A stretch of 27,760 bases of DNA, from contig DCUH01000054.1 of the NCBI GenBank assembly GCA_002327765.1, positions 343-28,102 of the forward strand, given 5' to 3'. Under the pieces are notes generated by a model. That model was not told the DNA's origin and searched no databases. It was given only the letters and a program-made list of their open reading frames with translations. Each line of letters starts with the position of its first letter. The first letter of the stretch is position 1. Below, piece after piece: positions 1 through 6,427 of this stretch. Position numbers and translations under genes: made by a program. This stretch comes from a bacterium UBA2219 (GTDB taxonomy: Bacteria; Desulfobacterota; Deferrimicrobia; Deferrimicrobiales; Deferrimicrobiaceae).

Positions 1-326
1 CCGCCGCAGCGCTCGACGTTCTCCTGCATCCTCCCGCCGAAGACGCCGTTGCGGCAGACGACGACCTTGTCGCCCGGCTCCAGGAGATTCACGAAGCAGC
101 TCTCCATCCCGGCGGACCCCGGGCCGGAGACCACCATCGTCATCCCGTTGCTCGTGCGGAACGCGTACTGGAGGAGCTCCTTGACCTCCTCCATCATGCC
201 GATGAACGCCGGGTCCATGTGGCCGATCGTGGGGCGGGCCATCGCCTGCAGGACGCGCGGGTGGACGTCGGAAGGGCCGGGCCCCAGCAGGGTCCTCGTC
301 GGCGGAAGGAACGGGCGGATCGTCAC
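1..326 (-). CDS. Class V PLP-dependent aminotransferase (serine-pyruvate / alanine-glyoxylate type), N-terminal part only
   Basis: The first 108 residues are present and the rest runs off the left edge. The N-terminus has the class V hallmarks: a Leu-Gly-Pro-Gly-Pro motif at about residues 14-18, then RPTIGHMDPAF, then SGPGSAGMESC and LLEPGDKVVVCRNGVFG. In this family (alanine-glyoxylate and serine-pyruvate aminotransferases) the SGPGSAGME segment helps bind PLP phosphate. The PLP lysine lies outside the window, so substrate cannot be narrowed. I chose a GTG start at 326, preceded by a GGGGGTG ribosome site; the leading PTRTLLGPGPSDV fits the usual family start. It is divergent from the gene at 408, and the 81-base gap must hold both promoters. 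Family is certain; exact substrate is open. Confidence 0.9.
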   Translation of the reverse strand, partial: MTIRPFLPPTRTLLGPGPSDVHPRVLQAMARPTIGHMDPAFIGMMEEVKELLQYAFRTSNGMTMVVSGPGSAGMESCFVNLLEPGDKVVVCRNGVFGGRMQENVERCG

Positions 327-395
327 GGTGCACCCCCGGGCGCGGGAATGTCTTTCCGAGCGCGTATTATCGAATCATATCCGATCCCGGGCCGC

Positions 396-401
396 TATAC
401 T
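396..401 (+). promoter_or_regulatory. Candidate -10 element TATACT just before the 408 gene
   Basis: TATACT is a five-of-six match to the sigma-70 -10 hexamer. It ends six bases before the ATG at 408, so transcription would begin at or next to the start codon. The same spacing recurs at 21652 before panE. No convincing -35 is visible 17 bases upstream. Confidence 0.4.
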
Positions 402-407
402 GGAGCC

Positions 408-803
408 ATGGGCGATGTGAAGGATTATCTCGGGGAAAACAGCGAACGGATGAAGATCGCCGACTGCCTCGCCGTCATCATCGACAGGAGCGAGATGGGA
501 AGGGACACCCTGGAATCCGCCCTCAAGGACTACCCGGAACTGGAGCGGATGAACCTCATCGGCGGCGAATTGAAGTGGGAGTTCATGGTGTCGCTGATCA
601 GCAAGCGCAAAGGGGGGGTCCTGGTGGTCTACGCGCAGACCAGGGACTCCCTCCCGGGAACGCTCGAAATCGTCTCCAGGAAGGTCGTCGAGCTCGGTGA
701 CCGTTTCTGCGCGTACCTTCCGGCGGTGGCCGACGAATCTCTGCCGTTCGTCATGGACATCATCGCGAGTCTTCAGTACACTCCGGGCGACAAGCCGAGC
801 TGA
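408..803 (+). CDS. Conserved-looking hypothetical protein, 131 residues, family not recognised
   Basis: Soluble, mixed-composition protein with no signal peptide or membrane segment. The N-terminal 35 residues are acidic and helical-looking (MGDVKDYLGENSERMKIAD). A middle stretch, WEFMVSLISKRKGGVLVVYAQ, has a hydrophobic beta-strand (GVLVVYAQ), and a long amphipathic helix follows. I do not recognise a family or catalytic motif. ATG 408 was chosen because GGAG lies just upstream and a -10-like TATACT is at 396-401. The reading frame is open further upstream to 219, but that part overlaps the divergent aminotransferase and looks like its shadow. The gene stands alone, with its nearest neighbour downstream more than 100 bases away. 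Codon use matches the GC-rich surroundings. Confidence 0.75.
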   Translation: MGDVKDYLGENSERMKIADCLAVIIDRSEMGRDTLESALKDYPELERMNLIGGELKWEFMVSLISKRKGGVLVVYAQTRDSLPGTLEIVSRKVVELGDRFCAYLPAVADESLPFVMDIIASLQYTPGDKPS

Positions 804-912
804 CTTCCCCCTGCGGGCGACCGCCGCCGGACCGATTGCGCCCGGGCCCGCCCCTCGGCGCCCGTTCCGATTCCATGTAAGGTTTCCGCTTCATTTTTCC
901 GATGATACGGAG

Positions 913-1044
913 ATGACGGCTGTGACACGCGGCGCTTTTTCATCCCGACGTGACGCGCACGCCTTCATGTACAGCACGAACGACGACCAGCTTGCGGTAC
1001 TGAGGAGGGTCGCCGAAAGCATCACGTTCCTGATAAATCCGTAA
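913..1044 (+). CDS. Possible small ORF, 43 residues, uncertain
   Basis: A 43-codon frame from ATG 913 to TAA 1044 fills most of the gap before the exported-protein gene; its stop codon touches that gene's ribosome site. Third positions are GC-rich as in true genes, and the product is plausibly soluble (it ends in LAVLRRVAESITFLINP). Against it, the only Shine-Dalgarno-like GGAG directly abuts the ATG, and no family is recognisable. It may instead be leader sequence of the next gene. Confidence 0.22.
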   Translation: MTAVTRGAFSSRRDAHAFMYSTNDDQLAVLRRVAESITFLINP

Positions 1045-1059
1045 AGGAGGATCGAAGAC

Positions 1060-1380
1060 ATGCGGAAACTCGCCCTGCTGGTCTTCACCTGCGCGCTGGC
1101 CGCGTTCATTTCGGCCGACGCCGCGGAAGCCATGGAGAAGCACAAACGGACGGATCCGGCGGTGCAGAAGCAGCAATCGGTCAAGCCGATGAAGGCCACG
1201 CCCGTGGGAAAGCCGCAGAGCGTCGGCACCCGCGAAAAGCTCTCGGCGACCGGCTATCACGACAAGGACCAGGACGAACCGACGCAGGAGCGCCCGAACC
1301 CGATCGACACGAAGGGAATCAGGGACCCCGCCGCGGCGCGGAATCCCGCGCAGGGTCAAGCGATGCCGGCCCCTCGGTGA
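1060..1380 (+). CDS. Small exported protein, 106 residues, Gln/Pro/Lys-rich and low complexity
   Basis: A clear Sec signal peptide opens the protein: MRKLALLVFTCALAAFISADAAEA with likely cleavage after ADA or AEA. The mature part is about 80 residues, polar, rich in Lys, Gln, Pro and Asp, and predicted disordered. It has no Cys and no catalytic motif, and I do not recognise a family. A very strong ribosome site, AAAGGAGGA at 1043-1051, with good spacing fixes the start at 1060. No partner gene lies downstream in the same direction, so it appears monocistronic or shares a transcript with the doubtful small ORF at 913. A periplasmic, possibly metal- or stress-related role is only a guess. Confidence 0.8.
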   Translation: MRKLALLVFTCALAAFISADAAEAMEKHKRTDPAVQKQQSVKPMKATPVGKPQSVGTREKLSATGYHDKDQDEPTQERPNPIDTKGIRDPAAARNPAQGQAMPAPR

Positions 1381-1455
1381 GCCGCCGGAACCGGATGATC
1401 GGACAGGAGCCAGTAGGGGGAGGGTGGGTCAGGACAACGGCAGCACGTTGTCGGG

Positions 1456-1484
1456 CGTACCCTTCCCCTAATTAAAAGGGTACG
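1456..1484 (-). terminator. Hairpin overlapping the 3' end of the small membrane protein gene
   Basis: CGTACCCTT (1456-1464) and AAGGGTACG (1476-1484) form a perfect 9-bp inverted repeat around an 11-base loop. The loop holds the minus-strand TAG stop (1468-1470). There is no T-run after it, so termination is plausible but not canonical; it lies between convergent genes. Confidence 0.4.
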
Positions 1485-1770
1485 AGTCTTCCTTCCCCCG
1501 GGTGATTACTTTTCGCTCTTCCTGGTAACTCCTCCCGATTTTTCTGTAAGCGTAAATCGCGACCAGCCCGAAGGCTGCAATGAAAAACAGAAACGCCACG
1601 ATGCCTGGATTCACCGTCATTTTAATGTAGGCGAACAACACGACCAGCGCACCAATGTATGCGAATATCCAAATGTATTTATATTTTTTGTGCAAAGCAA
1701 GCAGTCGGCCCGGCTCCAGAACTTTACTAGACTCTTCGGATTCTTTTTCAATGCGGTGCGTTTTCGTCAT
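1468..1770 (-). CDS. Small two-helix inner-membrane protein, 100 residues
   Basis: The N-terminal 30 residues are charged and cytoplasmic-looking. Two hydrophobic helices follow (about residues 32-50, IWIFAYIGALVVLFAYI, and 55-74, GIVAFLFFIAAFGLVAIYAY). A basic, charged tail (RKIGRSYQEERKVITRGKE) comes last. I recognise no family. The start at 1770 has a CGGAGGA ribosome site about 13 bases upstream, rather far. Base composition is odd: the gene and its upstream leader are much richer in A and T than anything else in the window, with many AAA, ATT and TTT codons. That suggests recent acquisition or relaxed selection. It stands alone, facing the exported-protein gene. Confidence 0.7.
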   Translation of the reverse strand: MTKTHRIEKESEESSKVLEPGRLLALHKKYKYIWIFAYIGALVVLFAYIKMTVNPGIVAFLFFIAAFGLVAIYAYRKIGRSYQEERKVITRGKEDSYPFN

Positions 1771-2005
1771 GCCTTTTATTTATTCCTCCGATATCCAACT
1801 ACCAATTGGTTACATATTCCCAGAAAATCTTTTACTAAAACAACATTACCACGGATTCTTCTTATGCAGGTCATTTATCGGATATTTCTAAATGGGGCAT
1901 TCCCTATCTGCGGCAGTCGACCGTCCCTGCGCATCAATGGTTCTCGCAGGGCACGGTCGGCGCACCGACATACAAAAGCGGGGCGGCGAGCAGGTTCCCC
2001 CGAAA
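1771..2005. other. Low-GC intergenic stretch with a palindrome and a stem-loop
   Basis: No gene is supported here. The right part (about 1771-1900) is AT-rich and probably holds the promoter of the small membrane protein gene; a perfect 10-bp palindrome ACCAATTGGT sits at 1801-1810. The left part, nearest the DUF1059 gene, is GC-rich again and contains the stem-loop at 1918-1959. Confidence 0.5.
1918..1959 (-). terminator. Stem-loop downstream of the DUF1059 gene
   Basis: CGACCGTCCCTGCG (1918-1931) pairs with CGCAGGGCACGGTCG (1945-1959) with one bulged base and a 13-base loop. It lies 47 bases past the DUF1059 stop on the minus strand. No T-run follows, so it may be a rho-dependent or processing structure. 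Confidence 0.35.
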
Positions 2006-2191
2006 TCAACCCGGGCCTTCCCGGACAACCCGGCAGGCGGCCTGGTAGATCTCCTCGACCTCGAACCACTCCTCGCCGTGCTCCTTCCTCACATGTTGCA
2101 TCAGCGAATCGATGGCTTCCTCGCCCGTTTCCCCGTCCGCCACGAAATAACAATCTATCCCCAGTTTCTTGCAGCATATCGTAATCGTCAT
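2006..2191 (-). CDS. DUF1059-family small protein, 61 residues
   Basis: Short protein with the DUF1059 pattern: an N-terminal strand with Cys (MTITICCKKLGIDCYF), a central segment about adding or checking membership (VADGETGEEAIDSLMQHVRKEHG), and a C-terminal acidic helix. The family is of unknown function and common in soil and sediment bacteria. Cysteines at 6, 7, 14 and 53 are visible, and metal or redox chemistry is possible but unproven. The start ATG at 2191 is preceded by GGGAGGTGGGCC. The frame is open well upstream, but that part lies inside the Nudix gene on the other strand and is a shadow. It is divergent from the Nudix gene with 138 bases between. Confidence 0.75.
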   Translation of the reverse strand: MTITICCKKLGIDCYFVADGETGEEAIDSLMQHVRKEHGEEWFEVEEIYQAACRVVREGPG

Positions 2192-2329
2192 GGCCCACCT
2201 CCCGGCACGGACCCGTTGGTTCCGCAACCTTCGATGATGAGGATTTGGTGCTTCGTCGACGGAGAAGTTTCCTCGTTCGCGATAATATCCCCGCGGGCGC
2301 ACCGTTTTCAGGGATAAGATCTTGGGGGT

Positions 2330-2755
2330 ATGGATGCCGGAATGACGCCCCCGCGGCGGCACATCCACGTTTCCTGCGCGATCATCGAGCGGGACGGCCG
2401 CGTCCTCGCCGCCCGGCGGAGCGAGGCAATGAGCATGCCGCTCAAATGGGAGTTCCCCGGAGGCAAGATCCGGGAAGGCGAGCGGCCGGAAAGGTGCCTG
2501 GAACGGGAACTGGTCGAGGAAATGGGCGTCCGGGTGTCGGTAGGCGCCGCCCTGCAGACGACGACCCACCACTACCCTTCCTTCACGATCACCCTTTACC
2601 CCTTCGTCTGCGCAATCCGCTCCGGCGAGATCACGCTTCACGAGCATGCGGCGTGCGCCTGGATGGCGCCGGAAGAGCTCGCATCGCTCGACTGGGCGGA
2701 GGCGGACTATCCGGTGCTGGAGTCGTATATCCGACATCATCGGGAAAGCATGTAA
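2330..2755 (+). CDS. mutT: MutT/Nudix NTP pyrophosphohydrolase (8-oxo-dGTP diphosphatase type)
   Basis: A 141-residue single Nudix domain. The Nudix box GX5EX7REUXEEXGU is intact at about residues 43-65 (GGKIREGERPERCLERELVEEMG), including the REXXEE metal ligands. The flanking segments, VSCAIIERDGRVLAARRSE before and WEFPGGK within, are typical of MutT and the related CTP pyrophosphohydrolase group. Such enzymes hydrolyse oxidised or non-canonical nucleotides to monophosphates and so reduce mutation. ATG 2330 is preceded by GGGGG; ATG 2342 is an alternative start that would drop four residues. The gene is divergent from DUF1059 and followed by a 183-base gap. The exact nucleotide substrate cannot be told from sequence. 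Confidence 0.92.
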   Translation: MDAGMTPPRRHIHVSCAIIERDGRVLAARRSEAMSMPLKWEFPGGKIREGERPERCLERELVEEMGVRVSVGAALQTTTHHYPSFTITLYPFVCAIRSGEITLHEHAACAWMAPEELASLDWAEADYPVLESYIRHHRESM

Positions 2756-2938
2756 GCGGGGCCTGTTCTATTGTTCCACCCGATGGGGGTGTATCATTTC
2801 CATGATTCGATGCAGGAACCTGGCCGGTAATCCGCGTCGAACCCTCCGGCAACGGGGAAGCGCCCATGTCGGGCGATCGCGCCCCCTTCATCGTGTCCCG
2901 CTCCCTTCTCACAACCTCCACCCGAAAGGAGGAAAGGC
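2756..2938 (+). other. 183-base leader before the flavoprotein gene
   Basis: No convincing gene. It probably holds the promoter of the flavoprotein gene: TATCAT at about 2795 is -10-like. It also contains a small CGCCC / GGGCG hairpin around 2861-2876 and, at 2925-2932, the strong AAAGGAGG ribosome site. I compared it by eye with common riboswitch cores and recognised none. Confidence 0.4.
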
Positions 2939-4525
2939 ATGAAAGAAAGAGATGACGAGAAAATACCGGAATCCGAAGGAGCTTCCAACGGACAAGCGCG
3001 CCTGACCCGTCGCGGTTTTCTCAAGACCACCGTGGGCACCGCCGCGTTGGCCACGGTTGCCGGGGCAGCTTTGAACCTGTCTGGGAGCAGGGCCGAAGCG
3101 GCGCCGGAACGGAAACTGCCGGCGAAGTGGGACGAACAGGTCGACGTGATCGTGGTTGGGTCCGGATTCGCCGGGCTTGCCGCGGCCGCCGAAGCCTGTG
3201 CGGCGAAAGCAAGCGTCCTCATCCTGGAAAAAATGCCCACCTATGGAGGCAATTCGATCATCAGCGGCGGCACGTACTGCGCGTGGGACGACAAGACGCA
3301 CATGCGCCAGCGGCTCAATCTCGGGGAGGACGGCGTCGAGCAGCATAAAAAGGACACGTTGAAAGGCGGAGATTTCTATGGGGTCCCGGAACTGGTCGAT
3401 ATTTTCGTCAGCGGAGCGACGCCGGGAATCAATTGGCTGATCGAGGAAGGGAACGTGGTTTTCCGGGAGTCCATAAACCGTGGAGGCGGGCACTCGGCCT
3501 ACAGGGCCCGCAAGGTGACCGAGGGCATCGGGAGAGGGATCTCCGACCCGATGAAGAAGATCGCGGAGAGTCGCGGGGCGAAGATCCGCCTCGGAACCGA
3601 AGTTACCTGGCTCTGGCGGAAAGACGCCAACAGCCCCATCCTCGGTGTTGAAGTCGCCAGGGGGAAGAGGAAAAGCAATATCCGTGCGAAGCGAGCGGTC
3701 GTCCTCGCGTCGGGCGGTTTCGGGGCCGACAAGAAAATGCGCATCTCCTTCAACCCGAGCATCGTTCCGGAGTACAACACCACGAACCAGCCGGGCGCGA
3801 CGGGCGAGATGATCCGTTATGCCCAGGCGATCGGCGCCGACACGCTGCAGCTGGCGTTCATCCAGCAATATCCCTTCGCCGAACCCGAAAGCGGGACGCT
3901 CGACACCTGGGCGAGCTTCTGTTTCGGGGCGCCTGGATACGGAGGGATATACGTAAACAAGCAGGGCAAGCGGTTCGTCAGCGAAATGGAGCGGCGCGAC
4001 GTCTGTTCCCAGGCGCAGATCAAGCTCGGGGCCAGGCCTTCCTATACGATCATCCGCGAAGCCATGATCCCCAAGATGCGCGGGGCTGAGGGAAAGCAGG
4101 AGGTCGAGGACGGCCTCAGGAAGGGTCGCCTCATAAAGGCCGACACGATCCAGGAACTTGCGGGCAAGATCAACGTTCCGGCCGACGCCCTGGTCGAAAC
4201 GGTCGAAAAGCACAACAAGTATTTACAGGAAAACAAGGACCCGGATTTCAACAAGCCGATAACGAAGAGCATGATGCCGCTGAACGAGGGGTCGTTCTAT
4301 GCCATCGCGCAGTGGCCGGCGGTCCACCACTGCATGGGCGGATTGAGGATCGACACGGAATGCCGGGTGATCGATATCTGGGGATCGCCGATTCCCCGTC
4401 TTTATGCCGCCGGGGAGATCGTCGGAGGCATCCACGGATCGAACCGGCTGGGCGGGAACGCGATCGCCGATTGCGTGGTCTTCGGCAGGTTGGCGGGACA
4501 AAAGGCCGCCGCCGAGAAGGCATAG
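2939..4525 (+). CDS. Tat-exported FAD-dependent fumarate/urocanate reductase-family flavoprotein
   Basis: A 528-residue flavoprotein. It begins with a twin-arginine signal (TRRGFLKTT at 23-31, hydrophobic stretch, cleavage near AEA 52-54), so it should be folded before export to the periplasm. The FAD-binding GSGFAG is at about 74-79, and the C-terminal GSNRLGGNA segment is typical of the fumarate reductase/FccA flavoprotein family. By hand alignment, Arg353 (EMERRD) matches the proton-donor Arg, His463/464 (HHCMGG) the substrate His, and Arg503 the second substrate Arg. The position that is His in fumarate reductases (AHP) is Tyr311 (QQYP), as I recall for urocanate reductase. Unlike FccA it has no heme domain or FMN-binding domain, so it needs a separate electron donor, and none is encoded nearby. 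The start has a strong AAAGGAGG. Confidence 0.88.
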   Translation: MKERDDEKIPESEGASNGQARLTRRGFLKTTVGTAALATVAGAALNLSGSRAEAAPERKLPAKWDEQVDVIVVGSGFAGLAAAAEACAAKASVLILEKMPTYGGNSIISGGTYCAWDDKTHMRQRLNLGEDGVEQHKKDTLKGGDFYGVPELVDIFVSGATPGINWLIEEGNVVFRESINRGGGHSAYRARKVTEGIGRGISDPMKKIAESRGAKIRLGTEVTWLWRKDANSPILGVEVARGKRKSNIRAKRAVVLASGGFGADKKMRISFNPSIVPEYNTTNQPGATGEMIRYAQAIGADTLQLAFIQQYPFAEPESGTLDTWASFCFGAPGYGGIYVNKQGKRFVSEMERRDVCSQAQIKLGARPSYTIIREAMIPKMRGAEGKQEVEDGLRKGRLIKADTIQELAGKINVPADALVETVEKHNKYLQENKDPDFNKPITKSMMPLNEGSFYAIAQWPAVHHCMGGLRIDTECRVIDIWGSPIPRLYAAGEIVGGIHGSNRLGGNAIADCVVFGRLAGQKAAAEKA

Positions 4526-4532
4526 CCCTTCG

Positions 4533-4570
4533 GGCAGGAGGCCGGTTTCAAACCGGCCTCCTGCCTGTTT
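4533..4570 (+). terminator. Strong intrinsic terminator after the flavoprotein gene
   Basis: GGCAGGAGGCCGGTTT (4533-4548) and its exact complement (4550-4565) form a 16-bp perfect stem, in practice about 13 bp with a small loop, followed by TGTTT. It starts 8 bases after the flavoprotein stop. It also lies in the gap before the convergent DUF2130 gene. Confidence 0.85.
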
Positions 4571-4603
4571 CCGGCCGCCCGGGCGGCCGTCCCCCCCGGC
4601 GCC

Positions 4604-5737
4604 TTATTCCGTCTCCTCCCCCGGCGGCAGCTCCAGCGCCGGGATCGCGGGGAGCGACTTGCCGACGATCCCCTGGATCCCCCCGTACATGCGCGCCATG
4701 TTCAGGAGCGCCTTCGTCGCCTGCTTCTCGCGCTTGGCCCACTGGCGCTCCATCGCCCGCTTCTCCGACTCGAGGTCGTCCTTCATCTGGCCGAACGACT
4801 CGATGACTCCCTGGACCGCGTTCCGGAACTCGACCCCCGAGAGGTATTCGAACAGCATCTCCATCTTCTCGTTCTTCCCCACGACCGACGCGCGCGCGGC
4901 GGTGACGTCCACGAGCCCTGCCCGAAGGATGTAGGCCATCCCGACGGCCGAGGGGAAGTCGCAGACCCAGATCCCGCCGAGATGCCCCACGTGCCGCAGC
5001 CCCTCCGGGAGCGCCTGCGACACGATGACGGCGATGTCGGCCTTCGCTTCCCGCTGGTCCTCCTTCAGCTTGTCCACCCAGGCGTGGCTCCAGTTCTTCG
5101 TCCGCTTGGACTCCCAAAGGATCTTCCCGCAGGACCTCCCCCCGCCCGTGAAGACCTCCTGCATGCAGTCCGCCCCGCGCACCCCTTTCGAGATCTCGGT
5201 CACGGCGTCGGCGGGGAACTCGGCCCGGAGCATGCCCTCCAGCTCGAGCTCCTGGACCTCGCCCTGGGCCTGCATGCTCCCCTGCTCCGCGCGCCGCTTC
5301 AGCTCGTCGATCTGCTTGCGGAGACCGTCGATCATGTGCTCCTTCTCCGCCTCCCGAAGCCGGTACTCCTCGTCCTTGCGGGTCGCCACTTCCGCGGCGA
5401 TGCTTTTCCTCTCCTCGTCGATCTTCCGCGCCACCTCGAGGTCGAGCCGCTCCGCCCTGTCCGCGAGCTCCTTCTTCTCCTTCAGAAGGGACAGCTCGCG
5501 CCGCGCGAGCTCCCGGACCTTCCCGCGCTCCTCCTCGAGCTCCTTCGCGGCGGTTTCGAGCTCGACCGTGAGCTCTCCCCGCGCCTTTTCCGCGGCCGCG
5601 GCCTCCATGCCGGCAAGGCGTTTCCGGTAGTCCTCCTCATACTTGCGCGCGACCCTCTCCTCGATGGAGTGCGTCAACGCCTGGCTGATCTCGATCTCCT
5701 GGCCGCAATTCGGGCAGACGACGGACGGGTAGGCCAT
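4604..5737 (-). CDS. DUF2130-family coiled-coil protein with a nuclease-like D-ExK core
   Basis: A 377-residue protein in three parts. It starts with a CPNCG half zinc-ribbon (residues 8-12). A long charged coiled coil follows (about 15-165, heptads rich in Glu, Lys, Arg and Leu). The DUF2130 domain comes last (about 168-330). Within it Asp190, Glu209 and Lys211 (GADC... ILWESKRT) have the spacing of a PD-(D/E)XK nuclease core, with strand-like segments around them. The function of DUF2130 is not established; a DNA-cleaving role is my inference. No membrane segment or signal is seen. Start ATG 5737 follows GGAGGTAACCGC. It is separated from the upstream cupredoxin gene by a terminator, so it probably has its own promoter within 5738-5840. 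Confidence 0.85.
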   Translation of the reverse strand: MAYPSVVCPNCGQEIEISQALTHSIEERVARKYEEDYRKRLAGMEAAAAEKARGELTVELETAAKELEEERGKVRELARRELSLLKEKKELADRAERLDLEVARKIDEERKSIAAEVATRKDEEYRLREAEKEHMIDGLRKQIDELKRRAEQGSMQAQGEVQELELEGMLRAEFPADAVTEISKGVRGADCMQEVFTGGGRSCGKILWESKRTKNWSHAWVDKLKEDQREAKADIAVIVSQALPEGLRHVGHLGGIWVCDFPSAVGMAYILRAGLVDVTAARASVVGKNEKMEMLFEYLSGVEFRNAVQGVIESFGQMKDDLESEKRAMERQWAKREKQATKALLNMARMYGGIQGIVGKSLPAIPALELPPGEETE

Positions 5738-5844
5738 GCGGTTACCTCCGGGTGGTGCAAGTGGAATGCTTCCGCGCTGCTTTTACAAATTAGCAAAATC
5801 CAGATGAGAAGGAACCCTGCCGATAACGCAGGGGGGTATTCGAA

Positions 5845-5880
5845 AAAGTCTGGTCTCCGAGACCACGTTTCCCGGGAAAC
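5845..5880 (-). terminator. Two adjacent perfect palindromes; the second acts as a minus-strand terminator
   Basis: Read on the minus strand: GTTTCCCGGGAAAC (5880-5867, 14-bp palindrome), then one base, then TGGTCTCGGAGACCA (5865-5851), then GAC and a run of five T. The second hairpin plus T-run is a short intrinsic terminator for the cupredoxin transcript, 42 bases past its stop codon. The 14-bp palindrome may add stability or be a separate protein-binding site. Confidence 0.6.
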
Positions 5881-5921
5881 CCCCCTCCGTTTACCGGCAA
5901 AAAGGAATCATTAGCCCGCCG

Positions 5922-6335
5922 CTATCTCGGGGGCACCGTCGCCGGCGTCACCTCGAGTTTCCCCTCCATCCCCTTCGCTCGGTGGCTGCTCCCAAGGAAC
6001 GACTTGTCGCAGTAGAACACGTAGCTGCCTGCCGGCAGGGGGGCGAGGCGAACCATCGTGTCGCCGCTCTTGGCGAGCTCCTGGCGGACGATCACCTTCC
6101 CGCCTGGACCCTCGAGAACGAACGAATGAGGGATGAGTTTGCTTGCGTCATGAATGCGGATGACCACGGGCGTGTCCGCCGGCACGGAGAGACGGGCCGG
6201 GGCGAACGAGTAATTATCCGCCTTCAGCTCGACCAGCTTCCCGGTGGAAGGGGCTGTAGCCGGAACGTCCTTGACCGGGGCGCCCGAGCAGCCGGTCAGA
6301 AGGACCAGGAACCCCGGAACGATCCACTTTTTCAT
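5922..6335 (-). CDS. Cupredoxin-fold lipoprotein (small blue-copper-like)
   Basis: A 137-residue lipoprotein. The signal peptide MKKWIVPGFLVLLTGC ends in a good lipobox with lipidated Cys16. A Pro/Thr-rich linker leads to a single cupredoxin domain (about 35-132). Candidate type 1 copper ligands are His70 (IPHSF), Cys109 (YCD), His118 and Met123 (HRAKGM). The Cys-to-His spacing is eight residues, longer than the usual four in related small cupredoxins. It would carry electrons or bind copper at the membrane. The start at 6335 follows GAGGGGGACTTCG. The WYL gene ends 92 bases upstream on the same strand, so co-transcription is possible; a terminator follows. Whether copper is really bound is not shown. 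Confidence 0.88.
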   Translation of the reverse strand: MKKWIVPGFLVLLTGCSGAPVKDVPATAPSTGKLVELKADNYSFAPARLSVPADTPVVIRIHDASKLIPHSFVLEGPGGKVIVRQELAKSGDTMVRLAPLPAGSYVFYCDKSFLGSSHRAKGMEGKLEVTPATVPPR

Positions 6336-6427
6336 CGAAGTCCCCCTCGAACCGTTTCCAATAAGATGTGGCGGGGGGACAGGGGGGTGCGGCCGGACGA
6401 ATCGCCCAGCCCCTTCGTTTTGGACCA

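Noticed and set aside
1892..2317. 141-codon plus-strand frame over the DUF1059 gene
   Set aside because: Antisense to a gene with clear DUF1059 features and a good ribosome site; no support of its own.
2756..2938. Riboswitch in the flavoprotein leader
   Set aside because: Leader has small stems but no core of any common riboswitch that I could recognise (cobalamin, SAM, c-di-GMP, glycine, fluoride).
2803..2942. 46-codon plus-strand frame ahead of the flavoprotein gene
   Set aside because: No ribosome site, biased Arg-rich product, overlaps the real start of the flavoprotein; treated as leader.
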